From Candidatus Enterococcus ferrettii (GTDB lineage: Bacteria > Bacillota > Bacilli > Lactobacillales > Enterococcaceae): a DNA stretch of 5,649 nt. The stretch spans positions 1 to 5,649 of the forward strand of contig NZ_JAFREL010000131.1 of NCBI RefSeq assembly GCF_017377655.1, written 5' to 3'. Position numbers and translations under genes: made by a program. The notes beneath the pieces were generated by a model. It had not been told where the DNA came from. It saw only the letters and a program-made list of their open reading frames with translations, and ran no database searches. Every line of letters starts with the position of its first letter. Positions within the stretch are counted from its first letter, which is position 1. Shown here in pieces: positions 1 to 5,647 of the stretch.

Positions 1-337
1 CCAGAATAAACAGGTATTGCCATTAAAAATTGGTACAGACTTGATACTGGAAGAAATGACCGCAGCAGACTGGTTGGATGGTGAAGACGGCTATTACTAC
101 TACATCAAAGAAGCAGTCGAACCGAAAAAAGCAACCAGCAAGCTGTTCAAGAAGGTGAAGCTTTCTGATCAATTACGAGATCGGTACCATGACGCAGAAT
201 TAATCATTACGATCAAGGCAGAAACGGTCAATTGTACAGAATTTGCTTATCGTGATGCCTGGTGGCAAGGCAATACGCCGACTTCCGGACCGTTAAAAGA
301 TGCCGACGATGTGTTGAAAACGAAGGTAGATAACTAG
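1..337 (+). CDS. SipW-type alternate-signal exported protein (TasA/camelysin-like), 3' part
   Basis: This is the C-terminal 111 residues of a gene that begins before the window; the frame is open from base 2 and ends at TAG 335-337. A TTG at 17 can be read as a start, but the frame continues upstream through QNKQV and no ribosome binding site is seen, so the gene is treated as truncated by the window edge. The segment MTAADWLDG, then YYYYIKEAVEPKKATSKLF, then a VKLS strand and a KAETVNCTEFAYRDAWW block matches what I remember of the alternate-signal exported family (CPF_0494 type), related to TasA and camelysin. Members carry a special N-terminal signal cut by a SipW-type signal peptidase and are secreted; TasA relatives build extracellular fibres in Bacillus biofilms. 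The signal peptide and any sipW gene would lie upstream, out of view. One cysteine is present, in VNCTEF. Family assignment is by pattern recognition only; the fibre role is inference. Confidence 0.8.
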   Translation, partial: QNKQVLPLKIGTDLILEEMTAADWLDGEDGYYYYIKEAVEPKKATSKLFKKVKLSDQLRDRYHDAELIITIKAETVNCTEFAYRDAWWQGNTPTSGPLKDADDVLKTKVDN

Positions 338-363
338 GGATGCAGCAACTTCTGTATCCCTTT
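337..363 (+). terminator. Hairpin directly at the end of the exported-protein gene
   Basis: GGGATGCAG (337-345) pairs with CTGTATCCC (352-360), nine pairs including one G-U, around the loop CAACTT. It is followed only by TTTAT, so the T tail is short. The stem begins in the stop codon itself. It could be a weak terminator, an attenuator or a 3' protective hairpin, acting together with the next hairpin. Confidence 0.5.
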
Positions 364-374
364 ATAAAAAGTGC

Positions 375-399
375 AGCACTCATGAGATGAGTGTTTTAT
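375..399 (+). terminator. Probable intrinsic terminator after the exported-protein gene
   Basis: AGCACTCAT (375-383) pairs with ATGAGTGTT (387-395) around the 3-base loop GAG, with one G-U pair. The T residues at 394-397 run out of the stem, and an A run (366-370) lies just upstream. It may end transcription of the upstream gene or allow partial read-through to the lectin-protein gene 46 bases further on. The T tail is short, so efficiency is uncertain. Confidence 0.6.
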
Positions 400-431
400 C
401 GAGTAGAACATTGATTTGATAAGTGTTGATG

Positions 432-440
432 AGGGGGAGG
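432..440 (+). promoter_or_regulatory. Strong ribosome binding site of the lectin-domain gene
   Basis: AGGGGGAGG ends four bases before the ATG at 445. It is purine-rich and close to the ideal AGGAGG, though the spacing is at the short end. It decides the start at 445. No convincing -35/-10 pair could be read between the terminator hairpin and this site. Confidence 0.75.
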
Positions 441-444
441 AATA

Positions 445-3400
445 ATGAAAAAGAATATTGATAAACGGACAATCATCCAGTATGGCCTTATTACTTCATT
501 GATAGGACTCTTAATTGCTTGCATTGGCTACTCTTCTTATTTGAGAGTGCCATCAAATAAAAAAATAGAAGCATCTACTGTAGTAACAACGAACGATTTT
601 CGATTAACAGCAGATAATAAGTGGGATAATACAGCAAAGCAAAACTATGCAAAATTAGGTTGGGATGAAATTTCAGAGTTAACGCAGTCAGGATATAAAT
701 TGTATCAATCAAAAGCGGGCAATACTTGGGAGAACCGCTCCTTATCCTATGGTAAGAGTATCAAGGTATTGAATGTTTATCCTGATAATGAGAAGTCCAA
801 TACATTGAAATCATGGATGGATGGACTGGGATTACAAGATTCTGAAGGAAACAACTTAATCCAAGTCACACCAGTAAAAATTACAGACTATAATAATGAT
901 CCAAATAGCTATTTGAAGAGTAGTTTATCCGGAGAATATCAATACGATGTCATAATGTTCGGTAGTTGGGATTCAAATGACGGAAAGGACATTTCAACTG
1001 ATGGTGCTGAAGCTGCTAGAGAGTTTATACTTTCAGGTAGGGGTGTTCTGTTTGGTCATGATACTGTAATAACCGCGGCTGGATGGAACTGGTGGAAATA
1101 TTTTCATGACGAAGAAAATTATTTAGGAATTGGTCATGAAGACGATATGATTGTAAATGGGAATGTGGCAATGAACTATTGGTCAATTTCTGACAAGGTA
1201 AAGATTATCAATGATGGGTATCTGATGAAATACCCCTTCGAAATGCAAAATGAGTTAATTTTAGATGTACCTGAAACTCATAGCGTTGAATTATCTGATA
1301 AATCAGAAGGAACTACTTGGGCTGAATTTGTTACAGATAATCCAATCTATGAAGATGCAGTTTGGCGTGGAGGATGGTATTTAAAGACGCAGGGGAATGT
1401 TGCCATGATTCAAACTGGTCACCGTAATGGAGAATCAAAAGAAGATGAAAGAAGGATTATTGCGAATGTATTATACAACTTGGCCCAAGTTTCTTTAGAA
1501 AGTAATTCAACTGACTATTCTGTAAGGGATAGTCAGGCGCCTGACGAACCAGAACTTGACATACGCTGCGGAGATTCTGGGAACCTGAATATCCGAGTAA
1601 ATGCACAAGATAATGGAGAAAGTTATCAATGGTATATAGAAGCAGATACAAAAGACCAAGGAAAATTAACTTCAGATATAGTTGAAGAAAAAATTATAAG
1701 TAATATTGCGGGATATTTTTACAGAGTGGTAGATGATCCTGCTAGCATGACTGACTTTAAAGTAGAAATAGAAGGATTAAAAGATGAGTTTGGGAGAATT
1801 GATCCTGCTGAATTTGATGTTTATGTAGCTCCTAATGATAATTCTGTGACGTACAATACGAGAGATTCCTTTACTATAAGTGAACCTGTTAATTCTACAC
1901 GATATATTCAAGCGATTGCTGTAGATCGAATGAGCAATGTAAGTGATGTAAAAACGGAGCGAATAGATACTTTAACTCAAAATGTAGACTTTGAAATCGA
2001 ACGAACAGGTAATGAGGCGAAATTAATTGAAGTGGCTTTGAATGCTTCATTAGACAATAAGATGAAATCAATTGAAATCCAAATTCCCAAAAATACTGGG
2101 ATTAAGGATTTCTCTTCGCTAACTTTACCAACAGAATGGTATTCTTTTGAAAATAGTGAAACAACTGATTATTACTCTTTTAGTTTTGCTATGGAAACAA
2201 ATAATAGTACAGCCACGATTAAAACATTTTTAGAAAGTTTGCGATTTACTATTAAGAATTCGGTGAATACGTCTGGAAGTATTAAAGTGATTCTTCATGA
2301 GCGAGTGTATACTTCATGGATTGATGGAGATGGGAAAACACATTATTATGTTTTTGTCCCAGAAAATAGTGCTCCGGGGAAAAACTGGTTTGAAGCATAT
2401 AATGGTGCAAGAAAAATGAAATATAGAGGTCTCACTGGTTATCTTGCAACGATAACTTCAGAGGAAGAGCATGATTTCATTTACGACAATATAGCCAAAG
2501 AACCAGGCTGGCTTGGAGGAACAAGGGGAGTCCTCAAAAATGGTAGTAAGATAAACGATGAACTTAACGTTTCCCAGAATAAGGATGACTATGATATAGA
2601 GAAAAATGATTGGTATTGGGCAAATGGACCAGAAACAGGAAACGTATTCTTCATTGGAAAAAGAAGAGTTGATGGAGGTTATGCACCTGCAAATGTTTAT
2701 GATGGATTTTCTTCAATAGAACCATCAAATAGTTTATATGGTGTTAAAGAGTATGTTTTGCAATTTGCTGTCGCAGGAAGCAAGTACTGGAACGACTTAC
2801 CGGGTGAATTAGGATTTGATAACACTTTTAATCACGGCTACTACGTCGAATTCTCCGAATACGGGGGTCAAACCGAAAGCGAAGAAATTACCGATGTTTG
2901 TTGGAAAGCAGCTATTCCGCAAAAGATTTCTTTAGCAGCTTACGATGAACAAGGAAATGCTGTAACAGAAGGAGATCTTGTTCTCGATCAACAACTGCGA
3001 CTGGATAAAATGGTCACGGCACAACCTAAAAGTCTAGAATTTTACAGCTTTGTTGAACTTCGAGAGTTGGATGATACATCAAGAGGGATGAACTATACAG
3101 TTTCTGGAACCTATCAAGAAGGAAAAGTAATTTACTCTTTGAGAGAAGCAATCCTTCATGTTCGCCAAGTAGTGATGAAGCCATCCAATGAACTGGTGGT
3201 GCCAACAGAAGGGTATATAGAGATCGAGAACCGACTGTTTAACAGTGGCAGTCCAGCTATTGATCCAACCTATCAAGCCAATACGATTGTTAATTCGGGG
3301 AAAAATGCTGACAATCCGGCATTTACCAATTTTATTTTAACCACCAAACCGTTGACGGATGATTCAGATCAAGTGTTGATTCAACCAGTGATTCCGTCCT

Positions 3401-3633
3401 TTTATGAGTACCTCGGTCATTATGTGACTGCAGAATCAGCCAGTCATCAGAACAATACATCAATCACTGCTAGTCCTGTGATGCTGAATCGAGGAACGAT
3501 TGATGCCACCAATGAGTTATGGCTGACTCTATATCTTCAACCGAATCAAACAGCTGATGGGGAAAATAAAACTCCTCAACCTTACAGTTGGGACTACAAG
3601 AAAAATGACCTAGGAAAAATTAAAACAAAATAG
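445..3633 (+). CDS. Large membrane-tethered surface protein with ThuA/DUF5057-like and C-type lectin-like domains
   Basis: This 1062-residue protein is predicted to act outside the membrane. Residues 1-9 are basic, and 10-33 are a hydrophobic segment holding LLIAC (22-26), which fits a lipobox with C26 as the lipidated residue; a plain signal anchor is the alternative. Residues ~105-348 form an alpha/beta region starting IKVLNVYP, with FGHDT (203-207) and QTGH (H326), resembling the DUF5057/ThuA-like class-I amidotransferase fold; no catalytic Cys is seen. Residues ~350-630 are beta-sandwich modules (DSQAPDEPEL; YIQAIAVDRMSNVSD). Residues ~632-808 are a bacterial C-type lectin-like domain: HYYVFV, GYLATITSEEEH (665-676), WYWANGPE (723-730), IEPSN (758-762), WNDL (782-785) and closing YVEFSEYGG. 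WND is kept, but the EPN sugar/calcium motif reads EPS-N, and there is no cysteine in the domain. Residues 809-1062 are beta-rich and unrecognised. No LPXTG, WxL or repeat anchor is present at the C-terminus. Likely roles are adhesion or glycan binding (inference). Base composition changes sharply near 2760. The next gene abuts its stop codon. Confidence 0.85.
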   Translation: MKKNIDKRTIIQYGLITSLIGLLIACIGYSSYLRVPSNKKIEASTVVTTNDFRLTADNKWDNTAKQNYAKLGWDEISELTQSGYKLYQSKAGNTWENRSLSYGKSIKVLNVYPDNEKSNTLKSWMDGLGLQDSEGNNLIQVTPVKITDYNNDPNSYLKSSLSGEYQYDVIMFGSWDSNDGKDISTDGAEAAREFILSGRGVLFGHDTVITAAGWNWWKYFHDEENYLGIGHEDDMIVNGNVAMNYWSISDKVKIINDGYLMKYPFEMQNELILDVPETHSVELSDKSEGTTWAEFVTDNPIYEDAVWRGGWYLKTQGNVAMIQTGHRNGESKEDERRIIANVLYNLAQVSLESNSTDYSVRDSQAPDEPELDIRCGDSGNLNIRVNAQDNGESYQWYIEADTKDQGKLTSDIVEEKIISNIAGYFYRVVDDPASMTDFKVEIEGLKDEFGRIDPAEFDVYVAPNDNSVTYNTRDSFTISEPVNSTRYIQAIAVDRMSNVSDVKTERIDTLTQNVDFEIERTGNEAKLIEVALNASLDNKMKSIEIQIPKNTGIKDFSSLTLPTEWYSFENSETTDYYSFSFAMETNNSTATIKTFLESLRFTIKNSVNTSGSIKVILHERVYTSWIDGDGKTHYYVFVPENSAPGKNWFEAYNGARKMKYRGLTGYLATITSEEEHDFIYDNIAKEPGWLGGTRGVLKNGSKINDELNVSQNKDDYDIEKNDWYWANGPETGNVFFIGKRRVDGGYAPANVYDGFSSIEPSNSLYGVKEYVLQFAVAGSKYWNDLPGELGFDNTFNHGYYVEFSEYGGQTESEEITDVCWKAAIPQKISLAAYDEQGNAVTEGDLVLDQQLRLDKMVTAQPKSLEFYSFVELRELDDTSRGMNYTVSGTYQEGKVIYSLREAILHVRQVVMKPSNELVVPTEGYIEIENRLFNSGSPAIDPTYQANTIVNSGKNADNPAFTNFILTTKPLTDDSDQVLIQPVIPSFYEYLGHYVTAESASHQNNTSITASPVMLNRGTIDATNELWLTLYLQPNQTADGENKTPQPYSWDYKKNDLGKIKTK

Positions 3634-3834
3634 ATGAAAGAGGCGAGACAGAATATGGTCTATCTCTTATTACTAGTATTAGGCCTGATTGTATTGGTTC
3701 AAAGCTATCTGCTGTTCTCGCTAATGCGAAATCAACAGGATTTGCAGGAAAAGTTAACTCGACTGTTGCGGAATAGGCAACAGCCGAGCAATACCAGACG
3801 AAAAACTCCAGTGGAAAGAGGAAGGACACGATGA
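3634..3834 (+). CDS. Small single-pass membrane protein with basic tail
   Basis: I do not recognise a family. The frame gives 66 residues from the ATG that directly abuts the TAG of the lectin gene, or 59 residues from the in-frame ATG at 3655. The second start is better supported because AAAGAGG lies 11 bases before it, whereas the first has no close ribosome binding site and would depend on termination-reinitiation. One membrane helix covers about residues 9-30 (VYLLLLVLGLIVLVQSYLLF). A polar, helix-prone stretch follows (RNQQDLQEKLTRLLRNRQQ, possibly coiled coil), then a tail rich in Arg and Lys (NTRRK, ERGRTR). The positive-inside rule puts the N-terminus outside and the basic tail in the cytoplasm. 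Its stop overlaps the next start as ATGA, so the two are translationally coupled. A role as membrane partner or assembly factor for its neighbours is inference. Confidence 0.7.
   Translation: MKEARQNMVYLLLLVLGLIVLVQSYLLFSLMRNQQDLQEKLTRLLRNRQQPSNTRRKTPVERGRTR
3637..3643 (+). promoter_or_regulatory. Ribosome binding site supporting the alternative start at 3655
   Basis: AAAGAGG sits just inside the longer reading of the small membrane protein and 11 bases before ATG 3655. If used, the protein begins MVYLLLL, directly at its membrane helix. The competing ATG at 3634 has only GGA at about 3613-3615, roughly 18 bases away. Confidence 0.45.
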
Positions 3835-4574
3835 ATCTTGGCTATGCACGCGGGTATCAACTGACCCAACAATTGGATATGCTGGAGGATTACCCAGTGG
3901 ATGAACTCTTTTCTGATGGAGCGCAAGAAGTGGAAGCCCTGCATTCACCAACAAGTGAATTCCAAGCTTTGATGAACTTTGCCCAACCGGGAGACCATTT
4001 GGTGATTGCCTCTTGGGAAGTCGTTTCCCGAGATTATAGACAGTTGCTGGCTTGTCTAGATCAGCTAGAAACACGAGAGTTAACCTTGGATGTACTGAAC
4101 CTGCCTCAGCTTACGATAGAAGAATGGCGCCAAGTTTTTCGCTGGTCATTACGCAACGATCGGCTGCTTCATCCAGTACTGGTCAAAGCAGGAAAAGAAA
4201 GAGACCGCAGTAAAGATGCCTATTCCTTGTTTAGTAAAGAACCTGAGGCACGTAAGCTTTATCGTGAAATGATCTGGTTGCTGGTGGAAAAGAACTCCGT
4301 CCGACAGGTAGCTCAACAAAAAAGAGTACCAATTGAAACAGCCTATCGTGTCCAACAGGAGTTGAAGCAGGTTCAATTAGCGATTATCTTAGTGATTTGT
4401 TTCCTGTTGGCAATTTTTAGTATCAAGCTAGCGGAATCCTATTTTGATCAGTTATGGATTCAAGTAGCTATTTGTGTGGTTGTGACGTTAGTTATCCTGT
4501 GGAATGTATTGATTGATACGGAAGAAGCTGAGACAAAGCCACTTATAAAAGAGAAGAAAACACCAAAAATTTGA
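3831..4574 (+). CDS. Degenerate serine-resolvase-like protein with HTH and two C-terminal membrane helices
   Basis: This 247-residue protein starts at ATG 3831, overlapping the previous stop (ATGA), with AGAGGAAGGA as ribosome binding site. Residues 1-92 follow the serine recombinase/resolvase catalytic fold: N-terminal LGYAR, QLDML (14-18), DELFSDG (24-30), PGDHLVIASWEVVSRDY (53-69) where resolvases read GD-x-hydrophobic-DRLGR, and LDVLNLP (86-92). The active site is broken: the serine of YARVS is missing (YARGYQ), the Arg of the NRP-type loop is absent (HSPTSEF), and of the DRLGR pair only R67 remains. Residues ~137-178 match the resolvase C-terminal region, KEPEARKLYREM followed by a Hin-type helix-turn-helix (SVRQVAQQKRVPIETAYRV). 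Two hydrophobic helices follow, ~181-200 and ~209-228, then a charged tail (EKKTPKI). Active resolvases lack these. DNA strand exchange is therefore unlikely; a membrane-tethered DNA-binding or scaffold role is inferred. Automated annotation may call it an active recombinase, which I would doubt. Confidence 0.8.
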   Translation: MNLGYARGYQLTQQLDMLEDYPVDELFSDGAQEVEALHSPTSEFQALMNFAQPGDHLVIASWEVVSRDYRQLLACLDQLETRELTLDVLNLPQLTIEEWRQVFRWSLRNDRLLHPVLVKAGKERDRSKDAYSLFSKEPEARKLYREMIWLLVEKNSVRQVAQQKRVPIETAYRVQQELKQVQLAIILVICFLLAIFSIKLAESYFDQLWIQVAICVVVTLVILWNVLIDTEEAETKPLIKEKKTPKI

Positions 4575-4591
4575 AGAGAAGGTGAATCCCC

Positions 4592-5359
4592 ATGCAACAC
4601 GTACTTATTTTAACAAAAAATTCTTTGGCCGAAGAGCCGCTAGTCCAAAAATTACAGCGGATGAATTGTGAGATTCTTTGTTCGACAGATTTATTCAAGC
4701 GCCTGAAAACAGGCACTGTAAGTCCTTTTCTTTCCTATTTTCAATGGATTGTCTTGAGTGAAAGTCTATGTAATTCAGAAGTAGAACAGATTTTACAAAT
4801 GTTGAAAAATCATCCGTTACTAGTTTTACGGGTGGTGGAAAACATTCCTAATGAGGAAGAACAGAGCTATTGGCAAGAGCGAGGTTTAGTAGATTGGGTA
4901 GCAAAAGAGACCAGCTATGAACTTCTGCGAGAAAAAATGAACGAGCTTCAACAACAAGTGAAGCAAGATGTGGTAACTGGTAATCAAATTCTGACTTTTC
5001 CTACTACGCAAGGGGAGGATACTACTCCGAACAGTCTGAAATTGCTAATCAAGAGTTTGTCCAAAACAGAAAAGCGTGTCTTTGAATGCTTGATCCAGTC
5101 TTACTCAACTAGTGGCGTCTTGTCCCGACAAGAATTATGCGACTGTTTATGGCAAGACGGCAGCACGTCTTCAAATATGAGCCAACTGTCTTGCTTGATT
5201 AACAAATTGAAGCACAAATTTGAAACCCATGGCATTACTGGCGAAACCATCACGACCTTGTGGGGGAGAGGATATAAATTAAGCAGTGCTTTTTATGAAT
5301 ACTGGTTAGAAGGTTCGCAGCAACTAGAAGAATTGAAGTACTATTCTGCTACAAATTAG
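4592..5359 (+). CDS. Winged-helix transcriptional regulator with atypical receiver-like N-terminus
   Basis: This 255-residue soluble protein starts at ATG 4592 with AAGGTG seven bases upstream, 17 bases after the previous stop. Residues ~1-118 look like a response-regulator receiver: VLILT as the first strand, WIVLSES (52-58) as the third, LLVLRVVE as the fourth, and GLVDWVAKETSYELLREKM (98-116), which corresponds to the usual GADDYLxKPF...ELL with the conserved Lys kept as K105. The phospho-acceptor Asp expected in WIVLSES is missing, and so is the acidic pair after the first strand, so phosphorylation control is unlikely. Residues ~154-232 form an OmpR/PhoB-type winged helix: LSKTEKRVFECLI, LSRQELCDCLW, recognition helix near SNMSQLSCLINKLKHKFE, and wing LWGRGYKLS. 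No histidine kinase gene is in view. It most likely controls this cluster, by analogy with regulators placed last in surface-protein operons; target sites were not identified. Confidence 0.85.
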   Translation: MQHVLILTKNSLAEEPLVQKLQRMNCEILCSTDLFKRLKTGTVSPFLSYFQWIVLSESLCNSEVEQILQMLKNHPLLVLRVVENIPNEEEQSYWQERGLVDWVAKETSYELLREKMNELQQQVKQDVVTGNQILTFPTTQGEDTTPNSLKLLIKSLSKTEKRVFECLIQSYSTSGVLSRQELCDCLWQDGSTSSNMSQLSCLINKLKHKFETHGITGETITTLWGRGYKLSSAFYEYWLEGSQQLEELKYYSATN

Positions 5360-5365
5360 TGAACG

Positions 5366-5397
5366 AAATGCTCAATCGCTATGATTGAGCGTTTTTT
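5366..5397 (+). terminator. Intrinsic terminator closing the cluster
   Basis: GCTCAATC (5370-5377) pairs with GATTGAGC (5383-5390) around loop GCTAT, followed by G and a six-T run. Bases AAAT before and GTTT after the stem can extend the pairing. It starts seven bases after the stop codon of the regulator gene, the standard position for the end of an operon. Confidence 0.9.
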
Positions 5398-5532
5398 GTG
5401 ATAAACGTGTTAGCTCCGATTGAGCTAAAAGAAGGAAATGTTAGAAATAGCGAATAAATGAACCTTATCAGTAAAGGAGACTCGTCAGTTGCTATTCTGT
5501 CGGGAGTCTATTATTTCAAGGTGGACAAAGAG
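5398..5532. other. Intergenic stretch without a confident gene
   Basis: Between the operon terminator and the long bidirectional terminator I see the inverted repeat at 5410-5428 and an imperfect hairpin, AGACTC (5478-5483) with GAGTCT (5504-5509). A 35-codon frame runs from ATG 5458 to TAA 5565; it has no ribosome binding site at a usable distance, an in-frame stop immediately before its ATG, and an end that runs into the terminator stem. Nothing here is strong enough to call a gene. Confidence 0.5.
5410..5428. repeat. Perfect 7-bp inverted repeat
   Basis: TTAGCTC (5410-5416) and GAGCTAA (5422-5428) are perfect inverted copies around CGATT. No T run follows on either strand, so it is not a terminator. 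It shares GATTGAGC (5418-5425) with the right arm of the terminator hairpin just before it (5383-5390). It could be an operator-like site, a hairpin in a transcript, or a decayed duplicate of the terminator stem. Confidence 0.5.
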
Positions 5533-5576
5533 AAAAAGGATTTGCGAATGACTTTTGATTCGTAAATCCTTTTTTT
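5533..5576. terminator. Long bidirectional intrinsic terminator
   Basis: AAAAAGGATTTGCGAAT (5533-5549) pairs with ATTCGTAAATCCTTTTT (5558-5574), 17 pairs with a single G-U, around an 8-base loop. T residues run from 5570 to 5576 on the + strand, and the A run at 5533-5537 gives a T tail on the minus strand, so it can work both ways. It implies a transcript ending here that is separate from the operon already closed at 5397: a minus-strand gene coming from the right, or a short + strand RNA. Confidence 0.85.
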
Positions 5577-5593
5577 GTTGAATAAAGTTGAGA

Positions 5594-5647
5594 TCAAACC
5601 ATGAAACCTGCATATATGACAAGATTATCTTTAATCAAATTATTTGG
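5594..5647 (-). CDS. Possible 3' tail of a convergent gene (very short fragment)
   Basis: On the minus strand, one frame is open from the window edge for 17 codons and stops at TGA (5596-5594), reading PNNLIKDNLVIYAGFMV. The stop lies about 20 bases before the bidirectional terminator, the normal spacing for a gene end. The fragment is too short for a family call, and an open frame of this length is common by chance, so only position and terminator support it. Confidence 0.25.
   Translation of the reverse strand, partial: PNNLIKDNLVIYAGFMV

Noticed and set aside
395..425. Promoter for the lectin gene (TTTATC or TTGATT with TGATAA)
   Set aside because: The hexamers match consensus poorly and the spacings are wrong, so no promoter is claimed.
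3540..3633. C-terminal cell-wall anchor of the large protein
   Set aside because: The end is polar (WDYKKNDLGKIKTK), with no LPXTG, hydrophobic segment or WxL motif.
3754..4074. 106-codon open frame on the minus strand
   Set aside because: It lies fully opposite the resolvase-like gene and the small membrane gene, whose motifs, ribosome binding sites and coupled starts are convincing; its translation shows no recognisable domain.
3831..4400. An active site-specific recombinase or a mobile element boundary
   Set aside because: The catalytic serine and two arginines are absent, no terminal inverted repeats, transposase or res-like repeat array were seen around it, and the gene is translationally fused into the operon.
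5458..5565. 35-codon + strand frame as a real gene
   Set aside because: GAAGGA at 5431-5436 is over 20 bases from the ATG, a stop codon directly precedes the start, and the last codons are the terminator stem. It is kept only as part of a low-interest finding.
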